DNA of 43,372 nt from an uncultured Bacteroidota bacterium (GCA_903839875.1 CAIMDZ010000205.1:1-43372); one strand, 5' to 3'; positions 9,660 to 19,186 are shown, numbered from the stretch's first letter. Notes: generated by a model from the letters alone, not told the origin. Numbers and translations: made by a program.

Positions 9660-12215
9660 ATGAATAAAGAGATTTCGGAAAATGGACCCAAAATTCAAAA
9701 CGATGATTTAAGAATAAATCTGGCGATTGGTACGCTTACACTTTATACCATAGTAGTACTATTAATTGCGCTAAACTATTGTATTCACTGCTTTTACCAT
9801 CCTGATGTCGCTTCAATTATTAAAAATGCAACTGCGATTTCCTTTATGGCAAAAGAAGCGTTTTTGCCTGAACCGGTTGAAAAACTTCAGTTTCTGCTAT
9901 CCATCATTTGTACGCCAATATTTACATTTTTTGTTTTCAATAGAATAAAATCTTTGAGAAACCGGCTGCTCAAAAAGCCTCTGTTGGCTTATTATATCAA
10001 TTTAGCCGGCGTAAATATTTTCATACTTTACCTGGTTCTTATTTTTCAGCAAGGCCTTTTACACTTAGACAAAACAACCGGATATTTTTTCGTGAATAAC
10101 CTGATTTATAAAACCACCTTGCCCGTTGGATTGTGTTTTTATGGGTTTGCGGCGTATGGCTTAGTGAGGTATGCTGAATTGAGGGATTCAATGTTCAGGA
10201 AGATTGTTGTTAATGTCATTTCATTTCAGATTGTTGCAGTGGTTCTTTTTCAACTTGTGCTCTGCAATGTATTTCAGTTTGGCAAACAGGATTATGAGGG
10301 GGCTATGGAGACGAACGCTGTCTTTTATTCGATGACGCAGGTTTTTGCAGGTAAGTCTTTACTGGTGAATATTAATTGCCAGTATGGCCTGTACGCATGG
10401 TTCCTTACACCGCTGTTCAGGTTGACTGGACTATCCATTTATAGTTTCAGCTGGGTAATGGGTATTTTAAATGCACTCTCATTTTTGTGCATTTTCCTGG
10501 GGGTAAAAAAAATTATCAGGCAAGACGTGCTGGCGCTCGTCACTTTTTTGGCGGTCATTTTTTGGCAATATTGGCAATCAAGGTTGCCCATCGCAGCAAC
10601 TCCAAGGTTATACTACCAATACTGGCCGTTACGGATTTTATTTCCATCAGTAGCCTTCTGCTTAATAGTATCTTACTTCACTGCCGGAGAAATAGCCAGG
10701 AAACGTTTACTACCTGTGTTAGCTTTAGTTGCAGGGTTTTCAGTACTCTGGAACTTCGATTCCGGGCTTGTTGTCTTTGTAGCCGTAAGTATCTCGCTTC
10801 TGTTTTCTGCTTTTTATTCTTGTGGTTTTAAGGAGTCGCTGAAATCAGGCATTGTTTATGTTGCATGGATGTCGGCTGCATTATTTGCTGCAGTTGCCCT
10901 CTTCTCAGTCACTACAAAAATGAAATCAGGCATGTGGCCCGATTTCAGACACCTGCTCGATTTTCAAACCTACTTTTATGTTTCGGGTTATTTTATGCTT
11001 CCTATGCCGGCCTTGCATTTATGGAATGTTCCGATAGTAGTTTATGTAATAGTATGCATTTATTGTGTGTTTAAGCTGAGGAAAACTTACCAGGCTCACG
11101 TGCCCGTAGCAGCGTTTCTTTTTATTCTTGGGTTGGGCATATTTGCATACTTTCAGGGCAGGTCGTACGATACCAACTTGCCGGTAGTGATTTATCCGGC
11201 CATTATATTGATGGGTATTTTCTGCGATCAGCTTTTATCCGAGGTCATCATACGAAGGTCTGTCTATCACGTTGTAGTAATGTTATTTTTTATACCTTTT
11301 ATTTTTTTGACCGATGCTGCATTTTCGATGTTAAACTATGTGCCTGCTATTCATTCTATGGCCTGGAGTAACATAGGTCCTGACACCTCGCTGGTGAAAA
11401 AAATATTTTGTAGCCGGGCGGACTTTATTGCAAAAAATATTCCCCGAAACGACACAGTACTGATATTATGCAGAGATTTTGAAAGTTACTATTATGCAAC
11501 AGGTAACTATTACAATCCGGTAAATACTCCCGGATCAACCGAACTTTTTTTGAAGTCGGACTTATTCGCCTGTCTTGACGTTATCAGGGCCAGAAAATAT
11601 CCGGTTATTTACGATGTCGCTTTTCCTTGGTCTATTGACGATACTTTGGTAAAAACGCTTTCAGAGAATACCGTCATAGACAGAGAAATTATCCCTGCCA
11701 GGAACTTCGTCTTATTCAGACCAGTCAGGCAACATGCTGATAAGCAATATAAAGACCCGGACGTTATTTACTATTACAATCATTTCAGCAATCTGCCCAA
11801 TCCAAGTCAGTTTTTTCCCAGGCTGGAACTTGCTGAGACCTTTACTATTGAACTATATATTAGTCCGCTCGATACCTCATTATTATCAGGTGCATGCTGG
11901 ATATTCAATAACGCAACAAGCGATGCGAAAAATTCCGGAATCTTAATGGCCCAACGAACAAGCGACCTAACAGTATTTGAGTTTGTGTTTGGTGACGGAA
12001 CCAGGTGGTGTGGAGGTGTACCGTGCAAATTAAGCTGCACTATGGATAATAATGTAGTTATCAAAGTGAACCATGGTGTAATCACCGTGTACAACAACAG
12101 CAAGCTAGCTGGAAGTGCGGACACGAAATGTACTTTCAGAAATAGTATTGGCGTTGTGCATTTCAATTCCGATTTTCCGGGAACTGTCAGAGAGGTAAGG
12201 GTGTTGAAGAGATAA
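9660..12215 (+). CDS. Large polytopic membrane protein with C-terminal ConA/LamG-like domain
   Basis: 851 residues. Roughly a dozen or more hydrophobic segments fill about 20-560, starting with LAIGTLTLYTIVVLLIAL, with short charged loops. This layout resembles GT-C type lipid-linked sugar transferases, but no diagnostic DD or DE motif was found. About 560-745 is soluble (VLILCRDFESYYYATGNYYNP). The last ~110 residues (FTIELYISPLD...GACWIFNN...VIKVNHGVITVYNNSKL...FNSDFPGTVREVRVLKR) look like a beta-sandwich of the concanavalin/LamG type, probably periplasmic. The gene converges with a second membrane protein inside the glycan locus, so a role in glycan assembly is inferred from context only. 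The function is unproven. Confidence 0.65.
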   Translation: MNKEISENGPKIQNDDLRINLAIGTLTLYTIVVLLIALNYCIHCFYHPDVASIIKNATAISFMAKEAFLPEPVEKLQFLLSIICTPIFTFFVFNRIKSLRNRLLKKPLLAYYINLAGVNIFILYLVLIFQQGLLHLDKTTGYFFVNNLIYKTTLPVGLCFYGFAAYGLVRYAELRDSMFRKIVVNVISFQIVAVVLFQLVLCNVFQFGKQDYEGAMETNAVFYSMTQVFAGKSLLVNINCQYGLYAWFLTPLFRLTGLSIYSFSWVMGILNALSFLCIFLGVKKIIRQDVLALVTFLAVIFWQYWQSRLPIAATPRLYYQYWPLRILFPSVAFCLIVSYFTAGEIARKRLLPVLALVAGFSVLWNFDSGLVVFVAVSISLLFSAFYSCGFKESLKSGIVYVAWMSAALFAAVALFSVTTKMKSGMWPDFRHLLDFQTYFYVSGYFMLPMPALHLWNVPIVVYVIVCIYCVFKLRKTYQAHVPVAAFLFILGLGIFAYFQGRSYDTNLPVVIYPAIILMGIFCDQLLSEVIIRRSVYHVVVMLFFIPFIFLTDAAFSMLNYVPAIHSMAWSNIGPDTSLVKKIFCSRADFIAKNIPRNDTVLILCRDFESYYYATGNYYNPVNTPGSTELFLKSDLFACLDVIRARKYPVIYDVAFPWSIDDTLVKTLSENTVIDREIIPARNFVLFRPVRQHADKQYKDPDVIYYYNHFSNLPNPSQFFPRLELAETFTIELYISPLDTSLLSGACWIFNNATSDAKNSGILMAQRTSDLTVFEFVFGDGTRWCGGVPCKLSCTMDNNVVIKVNHGVITVYNNSKLAGSADTKCTFRNSIGVVHFNSDFPGTVREVRVLKR

Positions 12216-12252
12216 GGCTCCAATTGCGGGAGGCATGATGAATTTCATTTGC

Positions 12253-13827
12253 TCATTTTCTTGAGAAATCTTTCAAAGAGTCCTTTAAAAATTCGCCGGT
12301 TATATTTATAACGCCATTGTTGAGGCATACCATCCTGTCGGTATTTTTATTAAAATTTCGTAAAGTAGTATCAGAATTCGAATGAACACGCTCATACACT
12401 GAGTCAGCGAATGATAGCTGTACATTTTTATTCAAATAAAATTGAAAGAAATCTCCATTACTCAGGGTCCACGATACTTCATTTTCTCCGTTAGGGTCCT
12501 TTGCTTTTTCAACTATTATTAGCCGGTTTGTTGATGAATTGACAATACCCTCATCAATTGCCTTTTTAAACAAGGATGCCATCTTCTGCGAAGAACTGAT
12601 ATAAATGACATCTGCACCTTTCCAAAGATATATGAACTCGGTTGATAAGAATAATGTGATAAAAGAAAGGTAAAGGATGGTTTTTGTAAAATTATTTTTA
12701 AAAGGGATACCCGCCAACGATATTACAACCAATAAGATAAAAATACTTAAAGAAGCCTGTAGCCATCTTTGCTCTAATCTGATAGTGACAACAGCCGGGG
12801 CCAGGCATAAAACAAAGAGAATGATAAGGAAAAGAAAGGTTGATATGGTGGATTCATTTTTGCGAATAAATGCTTTTCTAACATTTACCAGGTACACTGT
12901 CAATATTAAAGGAAGGCTTGAAAATAACAGTATAGGAATCATAATGTTGATACCGTGCAATGAGAAAAATGTTATTCCTGTAAGGTATTCCGGTTTTGAA
13001 TTTATTTCGCAAATTGATAAAACACCATCAATAAAATAGGCAGATGCAGACGCGAATGAAAAAGTGATATTGGTACCGCCCGTTCCTACGAAGAACGGCA
13101 CTGCATAGATCCACTTTTTAATTAGGACGTTTATCGTAACAGACAGGACTACAAAAATGGCGAGAATTATTTTTTGCTTACCGGCAAGGTGTCTGACCGC
13201 AGGCGCAAACGCGACTATTAACAATATAAACGGAAGCAACACAACATACCTTTCATGGGTATAGAGCGCTAAATTGGCAAGTAAGCTGCTTATAATGAGG
13301 CTTCGTAATTGTACCGAAGAATCACCGGCCTTATTTACCAAAACCTTTAAAACATAAAAAACGGAAAGCAAAAAGAAAGTCATCGCCAACCCCTCCAACG
13401 CACCTCCATTCAACAATTGGGTCATTGAATAAAAAGAAAACCGGGACAAGCCCAACAGCAGACTGAAAAGCAATGCAAACCAACGTGATTTAAGAAAAAG
13501 GTTTAGCAACTGCGCGAAAACGAGTGTATTGATCGCCTGAATGGCAACATTAAACAGGTAATAATCGTTAAGGTTTTTTTTGAACAGGCCGACTATTATT
13601 GAATACACAACGCCGTGAACAGGCCGGTATTTGTCTATCGTTAACTCCAGGTTTACTTTGTCATGAAAACTATTTAAATGGCTGTTTTGAATGAACATAG
13701 TAAGGTCATCACCATAGATCGTTCCCGTCTTCCACTTCAGAAACCAAAAGTAGATGACTGCCGTCACAGCAATAAAAGAGATCAAATGATAGTACCTGCT
13801 GTTCTTCATAAAATGAAATAAGCGCAT
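12253..13827 (-). CDS. GT-C-like polytopic membrane protein
   Basis: 524 residues with about ten hydrophobic segments between about 14 and 400 and a C-terminal soluble part (about 405-524). The first loop carries YGDDLTMFIQNSH at about 38-50 followed by IDKYRPVHG. An acidic pair in the first loop after the first membrane segment is the usual position of the catalytic residues in GT-C glycosyltransferases that use polyprenyl-phosphate sugars. The family is not firmly recognised. It follows the tandem GT2 gene by 34 nt on the same strand, so it is likely the last gene of that operon. A second Met at residue 7 is an alternative start. Inferred role: sugar transfer to the surface glycan on the periplasmic side. 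Confidence 0.65.
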   Translation of the reverse strand: MRLFHFMKNSRYYHLISFIAVTAVIYFWFLKWKTGTIYGDDLTMFIQNSHLNSFHDKVNLELTIDKYRPVHGVVYSIIVGLFKKNLNDYYLFNVAIQAINTLVFAQLLNLFLKSRWFALLFSLLLGLSRFSFYSMTQLLNGGALEGLAMTFFLLSVFYVLKVLVNKAGDSSVQLRSLIISSLLANLALYTHERYVVLLPFILLIVAFAPAVRHLAGKQKIILAIFVVLSVTINVLIKKWIYAVPFFVGTGGTNITFSFASASAYFIDGVLSICEINSKPEYLTGITFFSLHGINIMIPILLFSSLPLILTVYLVNVRKAFIRKNESTISTFLFLIILFVLCLAPAVVTIRLEQRWLQASLSIFILLVVISLAGIPFKNNFTKTILYLSFITLFLSTEFIYLWKGADVIYISSSQKMASLFKKAIDEGIVNSSTNRLIIVEKAKDPNGENEVSWTLSNGDFFQFYLNKNVQLSFADSVYERVHSNSDTTLRNFNKNTDRMVCLNNGVINITGEFLKDSLKDFSRK

Positions 13828-13861
13828 GGGCGCAGTTTCAGGAGCGTATTTTTTGTGTCTA

Positions 13862-15673
13862 TCATTTTATTTTGAAGTCGGCATTATGAAGATCAATACC
13901 CGGATTATAATACGGATCATTATCTATGAATGATTGCCATTTGGCTTTAAAGATAGCTAATTCTTTTTCATGTTGCTTCCATGCGCTTCTGTTTCTGAAA
14001 GGATGCCCGCGTGATACGGACTCGTGGTGGTATAATTCCACCGTGGGCAGATAGACGTTATAGTATCCGCGCTTCAACAGTTTCAGGCAAAAGTCATGGT
14101 CGTTAAATTCTATTGCAAGGTTTTCGTCCATGCCACCCACTTCATTATAGACATCACGCCTGCACATCAGGCAGGCGCCCGTCACGGCGGAATAATTGGT
14201 AGCCGTAACAAGATTATTGAAATACCCGGCGCTCCCATTGGGTAAACCTGCAAACACATGCCCCGAATCCCTGTTTGCACCAAATATTATTCCGGCGTGC
14301 TGAATCGTATTGTCAGGGTAGAGCAGTTTTGCACCCACAGCGCCTGTATGCTTGTGCTGCGCATATGACACCATTTGCGTCAGCCAGTCGTTACTGATGA
14401 CTTCGATATCGTTATTCAGCATCAATATGTATTTCCCTTTGCTTTCTTTTACGCCGGTATTAATTAATTTGGAAAAGTTGAAAGGGAAAAATGCATCAAT
14501 GCATCTGAATTTGTCTTGGTATTTCTCTGTGAATTCCTTATTCAGCGTACCGAATTCTTCAGTCACGCTATTGTTATTCAGCACAATGATCTCGTAGTTT
14601 GGATAATCCGTTTTCTCAAGTATTGAATCAAGAGCGGTTTTCAGCATTGCGGCCTGATCCTTTGTGGGTATTATGATACTTACTTTATCAAAAGCCAGAA
14701 CCTTATATTTTATGTCATAACATCCTGCGAAATCCCGAACATCCTCAATATCAGCGGGGGTGTTTCTTCTTATCATAGCATCCTGCAAAGCCTTCCTCTG
14801 GGTGCCATCAACAGGTTTGTTGCTTCTTTTGTGAAATAATATCGCCGGAATATGCCCTGCATTACTGGTAACCTCGGTAGCCCTGAGCAGCAAATCATAA
14901 AAAGCGCTGTAATTTAATCCATCCCTGAATCCTCCGAGCTGCATAACGAGATCCCTCTTAATCACAAACGAATTGCCAATATAGTTGCGCGATAACAAAC
15001 TATCCGGCGACCAGGCTGGTTTGAAATAGGGATCAATATAGTCCCATGCAGGGTCCATCGAGTCGTCGTCAGCATAGATGATGGCTGCTTCTGTCAGGTG
15101 GTTTATAAGCCAGGTGAATTCGAAAAGACAGTTGCGAGTTAAAATGTCGCAGGGATAAATAAATAGCACGTAATCCCCGGTAGCTTCAGCCAGTGCCGCA
15201 TTGCAGCGCATTGCCATGTCATTTCCCGGTGGTAAATTAATGTGGAGTATATGCTCGTCAGCTGAGTCAGGATTTGTTTCTTTTTGCCCCGTATGCAGTT
15301 GCGGATCATCAACAACAAGCAGTATTTCCCAATTTTTGTAGAGTTGTCCCTTAATAGACTCAATCGTAAATGAAAGTTCACCGTGCGAAGCATTTGTTTT
15401 GGGGATAACAATACTAAACCGGGGTTGCAATTTCAGGGTGGGGGAGAGTGTCTCAGACTCATTCTTTATTTCGTAGTCCTCGGTCCGGGCTATAACCCAC
15501 GAGTTGTAATTGATTGTTGGCTCTTTTATTATCCCAATCTTGCGCAACTTTCTCCTCACCAGTTTCCTCGCCAACTCAAACCCCGGCCTGGTAAACAGGA
15601 ACAACCCAAACTCAACAATGCTGCCTAATTTCCCCTTACCCGGTTCAAATATTTTATCAGCATTTTTTTTCAT
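13862..15673 (-). CDS. Tandem-domain GT2 glycosyltransferase
   Basis: 603 residues with two GT-A domains. The first (about 85-310) begins FSIVIPKTNASHG and has IIYADDDSMD plus an intact PYFKPAWSPDSLLSRNYIG segment. The second (about 330-570) begins VSIIIPTKDQAAMLKTALDSI and has MLNNDIEV near 417 and the acceptor motif GGMDENLAIEFNDHDFCLKL. Tandem GT2 enzymes of this layout build rhamnan-like or O-antigen backbones and side chains. No membrane segment is visible, so it likely acts on lipid-linked intermediates in the cytoplasm. It lies downstream of the ABC exporter genes on the same strand, after a 259-nt spacer rich in short repeats. Confidence 0.9.
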   Translation of the reverse strand: MKKNADKIFEPGKGKLGSIVEFGLFLFTRPGFELARKLVRRKLRKIGIIKEPTINYNSWVIARTEDYEIKNESETLSPTLKLQPRFSIVIPKTNASHGELSFTIESIKGQLYKNWEILLVVDDPQLHTGQKETNPDSADEHILHINLPPGNDMAMRCNAALAEATGDYVLFIYPCDILTRNCLFEFTWLINHLTEAAIIYADDDSMDPAWDYIDPYFKPAWSPDSLLSRNYIGNSFVIKRDLVMQLGGFRDGLNYSAFYDLLLRATEVTSNAGHIPAILFHKRSNKPVDGTQRKALQDAMIRRNTPADIEDVRDFAGCYDIKYKVLAFDKVSIIIPTKDQAAMLKTALDSILEKTDYPNYEIIVLNNNSVTEEFGTLNKEFTEKYQDKFRCIDAFFPFNFSKLINTGVKESKGKYILMLNNDIEVISNDWLTQMVSYAQHKHTGAVGAKLLYPDNTIQHAGIIFGANRDSGHVFAGLPNGSAGYFNNLVTATNYSAVTGACLMCRRDVYNEVGGMDENLAIEFNDHDFCLKLLKRGYYNVYLPTVELYHHESVSRGHPFRNRSAWKQHEKELAIFKAKWQSFIDNDPYYNPGIDLHNADFKIK

Positions 15674-15734
15674 TCTGTGAAGCTTGCAAAATTAATAGAT
15701 TGGCTCTTTATTTTTCTGATGAAAGAAAAGGAGC

Positions 15735-15930
15735 AATTTACATAACGCCTTGGCGACCTTTATCTTACCCCCTCCATTACATAACCCCTTTGCGTCTTCG
15801 CGCCTTTGTGAGAGCCCCTTTTTCTCGATCTCTGTAACCACTCCTTTGCGAGCTTAAATTTTCGGGTTATTCAGACACTTAATTGCGCCTTTGTGTGAAA
15901 AACCTTTGCGTGAAAACACCTCGCGCAGAA
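15735..15930. repeat. Cluster of degenerate CTTTGCG-type intergenic repeats
   Basis: The spacer between the ABC ATPase and the tandem GT2 gene contains many variants of one short unit: CCTTTGCGTCTTCGCGCCTT, CTCCTTTGCGAGCTT, GCGCCTTTGTGTGAAAAACC and CCTTTGCGTGAAAAC. Related units occur at 18548-18558, 27909-27922, 27965-27977 and 37553-37576, some on the other strand. No protein frame explains them. Confidence 0.7.
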
Positions 15931-15932
15931 CC

Positions 15933-16661
15933 CTAAAACAACTGCCGGTAATTCTCCGCAATCTCCTCAGATGTTCCCCTGTGTATCAATTCGCCATGGT
16001 CCAGCATTATAGCATTATTGCATATTTTGGCCACATATTCCGGGAAATGCGACACAAACAGTATTGTTTTACCCTGAGCTTTTATCTGGAATATCTTGTC
16101 CATACATTTAGCCTGGAATCCCTGGTCGCCAACTGCCAGCACCTCGTCAATGATCAGAATATCCGATTCATTGGCAAGCGAGATAGAGAACGCCAGCCGC
16201 GCCACCATGCCTGAAGAATATTGCTTTACCGGCATGCAAAGCACCTCATCACTCAGCTCAGAAAACTCTTTGATACTTTCAATTGCATTCGAATTCACTT
16301 TTACCCTTCCATACAAAGCAAGCAATAAGGAAATATTTTCATATCCCGTAAGTTCTGATTCAAGTCCGGCGCCAAGTGCAAGAATAGGGGCGAATGTGCC
16401 GTTAACGGTAATTTTACCCTTGTCCGGTTTTATTATTCCGGCTATAGTACGTAAAAGTGTGCTCTTCCCCGATCCGTTCCTGCCTACAATTCCCAGGCTC
16501 TCGCCTCTCCTCACATCAACGGATATATTATTCAGTATGGTTTTGGTCTTAAACGGCATTTTATGCTGGGTAATTAAGTCTTTGATAGAATAAACGCCTA
16601 CGTTATTCTGCCAGAAGCTTACATGCACATTTTCAACCTTAATGATAATATCCGAATCCAT
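15933..16661 (-). CDS. Polysaccharide/polyol-phosphate ABC exporter, ATPase subunit (Wzt-like)
   Basis: 242 residues containing all ABC motifs: Walker A GRNGSGKST (60-68), signature YSSGMVARLAF (148-158), Walker B DILIIDEVLAVGD (167-179) and the H-loop LFVSHFPEYV (201-210). The sequence GTFAPILALGAGLESELTGYENI is characteristic of the O-antigen and teichoic-acid exporter subfamily. The protein ends right after the nucleotide-binding domain. It lacks the extra C-terminal carbohydrate-binding domain present in Wzt proteins that recognise a modified chain end, so chain-length control must lie elsewhere. The gene starts 9 nt after the permease gene. It powers export of the undecaprenyl-linked glycan across the inner membrane. 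Confidence 0.94.
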   Translation of the reverse strand: MDSDIIIKVENVHVSFWQNNVGVYSIKDLITQHKMPFKTKTILNNISVDVRRGESLGIVGRNGSGKSTLLRTIAGIIKPDKGKITVNGTFAPILALGAGLESELTGYENISLLLALYGRVKVNSNAIESIKEFSELSDEVLCMPVKQYSSGMVARLAFSISLANESDILIIDEVLAVGDQGFQAKCMDKIFQIKAQGKTILFVSHFPEYVAKICNNAIMLDHGELIHRGTSEEIAENYRQLF

Positions 16662-16670
16662 TAAAGGGGA

Positions 16671-17441
16671 TTAAATTGCTGAAATAAATTGATTTTTTAA
16701 CCTGTTGAAAACGAACTGGCCTGCAAGATACATACCCACTGATATTATAATGCAATTTCTCCAGTCGTGCCAGGATGGTACAATTGGTTCGCACAAGGTA
16801 TCGCGGCCTACTTTGATAAAATAATAGATTGGGTTGCAATCCATAATAAACTTGTATTTGCCGGGTAATTCACGGTACCCTATAGGGGTAAGGAAGAATA
16901 ATGCAGGCTGGATGGTATTCCAAATGATACCTACGTCCCGGAAAAAAACATTGATGGAGCAAAGAAATAAATTAAGCCCAAGGGAAAAAATGGCAAACAG
17001 AAAAATAAGAGGTATTACTAACAAAATTCTTGGGCTGTAAACGATCCCGAACCAATTCATGATGAACAGGAATACAACTAAGGTGAGCAGCAGGTTGAAT
17101 AATTCGCTTATAGTCTCAGATAAAGGGAAGAAATAGGCCGGGATATTCAGCGATTTTAAAAGACCTGCAGACCCCACAATACTACCTACCGCCTGGCCGG
17201 TCACATTTGAAAAGAAAAACCATAATATCAATCCTGAAGTGACAAATAAAATATAATTGGGAGGGGCATTGGGATTGTCTTTAAATATGACAATAAAAAT
17301 GAATAGGTACAATAATGGTTTGAAAAATCCCCAGAAAAATCCGATCAATGAGTTTTTGTACCTTAATATTACGTTTCGTTTGCTAAGGGCATATATACGC
17401 GTGATATTTTGCACGTTGTGGATTTTGTTGATACTTTGCAA
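16671..17441 (-). CDS. Polysaccharide ABC exporter, permease subunit (Wzm-like, ABC-2 type)
   Basis: About 256 residues if begun at the TTG at 17441. The core matches ABC2 membrane permeases of O-antigen export: an N-terminal amphipathic stretch RIYALSKRNVILRYKNSLIGFFWGFFKPLLYL, about six membrane segments, and NPIYYFIKVGRDTLCEP near the end. The reading frame stays open to 17549, but that extension would overlap the divergent glycosyltransferase gene and does not look like the family. TTG at 17441 or GTG at 17414 are the best starts; no ATG is available, which is odd. With the ATPase 9 nt downstream it forms the exporter. Confidence 0.85.
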   Translation of the reverse strand: MQSINKIHNVQNITRIYALSKRNVILRYKNSLIGFFWGFFKPLLYLFIFIVIFKDNPNAPPNYILFVTSGLILWFFFSNVTGQAVGSIVGSAGLLKSLNIPAYFFPLSETISELFNLLLTLVVFLFIMNWFGIVYSPRILLVIPLIFLFAIFSLGLNLFLCSINVFFRDVGIIWNTIQPALFFLTPIGYRELPGKYKFIMDCNPIYYFIKVGRDTLCEPIVPSWHDWRNCIIISVGMYLAGQFVFNRLKNQFISAI

Positions 17442-17468
17442 AGGAGATGGCCCTTTTGCAGTTTTAAA

Positions 17469-18518
17469 ATGAAAATATTTGTAAATGCACGATTTCTGAC
17501 ACAGCCCCTTTCGGGTGTACAAAGGTATGGAATTGAATGTAGCAGACAAATTAAAAAGTTACACCCTGAGGCAACCTTTGTTGCACCCGGTAATATCCTG
17601 CATACTGATATTGCAAAAGAGCTTAACGTAAAGATTGTCGGGAAAAATACCGGCCATTTATGGGAGCAGGTAGACCTCCCCTTTTACCTGGCAAGGCATA
17701 AAAGCCCGCCTCTGTTAAGTCTGGCCAATACTGCACCCCTTCTGTATAGCAACAATTTCGTTACTATCCACGATCTGGCCTTCTACCACCACCCCGAATG
17801 GAATTCTAAAGCATTTTCGGCATGGTATAATATCCTGATACCCAGGCTGGCTATTCAATGCCGGCATATATTCACAGTTAGCCAAACCGTAAAAAATGAA
17901 ATAATTAACTGTTATAAAATTCCCGCGAACAAGATAACAGTGGCCTATAACGGTATTTCTCAGCGTATGCTGACACTGGGCTCCGGCAGCCATGGGGTTA
18001 AGGAAAAGATGATCCTTTCCGTCGGCACATTTAACATCCGGAAGAACCATCAGAAACTCATCTCCGCATTTTTAGCAAGCCCTTTAAAGGATGAATACAA
18101 GCTTGTGATCATAGGAGACAAAAACACAGTATTCAAAGAAGCAGGAATAAATGAACATGATCTTGAATCCGGGAACATCATTATTTATCTTACGCTTGAT
18201 GAGGATGAACTGATTGGTATGTACAAAAAAGCGGAAATAGTGGTGTCGCTTTCACTGTACGAAGGTTTTGGTATTCCATTATTAGAGGGGCTGTACAATG
18301 GCTGTAAGATCATTTGTTCCGACATCCCGGTCTATAAAGAGATTTATGAAAGGGCTGCCCGTTTCTGCGATCCGGAAGAGATTACCAGTATAGTTTCCGC
18401 CCTTGTATCTGTTTCAAGTGAACCTCGTAATGATAGCACTATCAATCATTTCCCTGATAAATACAGCTATTCCCGTTCATCTGAAATAATATTATCAAGG
18501 ATAATATCCGGTAAGTAA
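17469..18518 (+). CDS. GT4 family glycosyltransferase
   Basis: 349 residues from the ATG at 17469. A longer open frame back to 17409 would run into the divergent permease gene, and MKIFVNARFLTQPLSGVQRYG is the usual N-terminus of this family. GT-B fold landmarks: GVQRYG near 16, FVTIHDLAFYHHPEW, IFTVSQTVKNEI (about 139-150), MILSVGTFNIRKNHQKLI, and the E-x7-E donor site in SLSLYEGFGIPLLEGLYNG (about 260-278). Such enzymes transfer hexoses or rhamnose from nucleotide sugars onto lipid-linked glycans. The gene is divergent from the ABC permease and probably shares its control region. The acceptor and the sugar are unknown. Confidence 0.9.
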   Translation: MKIFVNARFLTQPLSGVQRYGIECSRQIKKLHPEATFVAPGNILHTDIAKELNVKIVGKNTGHLWEQVDLPFYLARHKSPPLLSLANTAPLLYSNNFVTIHDLAFYHHPEWNSKAFSAWYNILIPRLAIQCRHIFTVSQTVKNEIINCYKIPANKITVAYNGISQRMLTLGSGSHGVKEKMILSVGTFNIRKNHQKLISAFLASPLKDEYKLVIIGDKNTVFKEAGINEHDLESGNIIIYLTLDEDELIGMYKKAEIVVSLSLYEGFGIPLLEGLYNGCKIICSDIPVYKEIYERAARFCDPEEITSIVSALVSVSSEPRNDSTINHFPDKYSYSRSSEIILSRIISGK

Positions 18519-18584
18519 AATTACCATCAATCTTAAAGTCCACAAGGTTTTTGCGACCTTAAAAAACTACATGAAAAATTGCAC

Positions 18585-18600
18585 CCTGCCGGCTGGCAGG
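18585..18600. terminator. CCTGCC/GGCAGG hairpin between convergent genes
   Basis: CCTGCC-GGCT-GGCAGG forms a perfect 6-bp GC stem with a 4-nt loop, in the space between the GT4 gene and the convergent TlpA-like gene. A T-rich stretch follows about 12 nt later. It may act as a terminator, and it also belongs to a repeated palindrome family (similar cores at 23491, 26522 and 27997). Confidence 0.45.
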
Positions 18601-18626
18601 TATACGAGATTCCTTTTTCTCAGGCA

Positions 18627-19121
18627 TTACTTAGCAGCACATAGCTCCTTGATCTTTGCCCATATTTCCACCTCTCCGCCTTCTTCATAACCCGAATGTG
18701 TAAAGGCTATTTTACCGTTTTTATCAATAATAACAGTGAATGGCACATTCTGGAAACCTAGTGAACGCTTCAGATCTGAATTTACATCAATATAGTAGGG
18801 GAAAGTCCAGCCCTGAACTTTAGCATATGATCTGACCAGCCCAATTGACTTTGATTCATCAATTGACACGGTCATGTAGTTGAAGTCTGCTTCTTTCTTC
18901 CAGTCTGCAAGTTTCAGCGATACGGTCTTTATTTCCTTTTTGCAAGGTATGCACCAGGTAGCCCAGAAGCTAACTAAAGTGACTTTGCCTTTTTCAAATG
19001 TCTGGTTAAATGCTATGGCATTACCTGTATTTACGTCCGTAATCTCTGTTTCAGGCAAATCCTGAGCTTGAAGATTGAATACCAGGCATAAAGTAGCAAG
19101 GGCCAGAATGATTTTTTTCAT
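18627..19121 (-). CDS. TlpA-like periplasmic thioredoxin
   Basis: 164 residues. A signal peptide (about 1-20, ending LQAQ) is followed by a thioredoxin fold of the TlpA/ResA/AhpC-TSA type with the redox motif WCIPC (Cys57 and Cys60), preceded by VTLVSFWAT. The conserved cis-proline region is FQNVPFTVIIDKNGKIAF. It probably reduces disulfides or carries thiols in the periplasm. It is divergent from an outer-membrane protein gene, and the 94-nt region between them carries an odd palindrome and promoter-like boxes on both strands, so the two genes may be co-regulated. Confidence 0.88.
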   Translation of the reverse strand: MKKIILALATLCLVFNLQAQDLPETEITDVNTGNAIAFNQTFEKGKVTLVSFWATWCIPCKKEIKTVSLKLADWKKEADFNYMTVSIDESKSIGLVRSYAKVQGWTFPYYIDVNSDLKRSLGFQNVPFTVIIDKNGKIAFTHSGYEEGGEVEIWAKIKELCAAK

Positions 19122-19151
19122 GTTTACTTGTTTTATTAATAAATAAGCGAA

Positions 19152-19186
19152 AACTTTGCCAAAGTTAAATTAAGCGACTAATTTCG
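19152..19186. promoter_or_regulatory. Divergent promoter region with AACTTTG-C-CAAAGTT palindrome
   Basis: A 15-bp odd palindrome (19152-19166) has one TTTG in each arm. On the - strand TAACTTTG (19160-19167) fits the -7 consensus for the TlpA-like gene. On the + strand TTTG (19155-19158) lies 20 nt before TAATTTCG (19179-19186), one base off consensus, for the outer-membrane gene. The overlap would allow coordinated control of the two genes. Confidence 0.45.
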
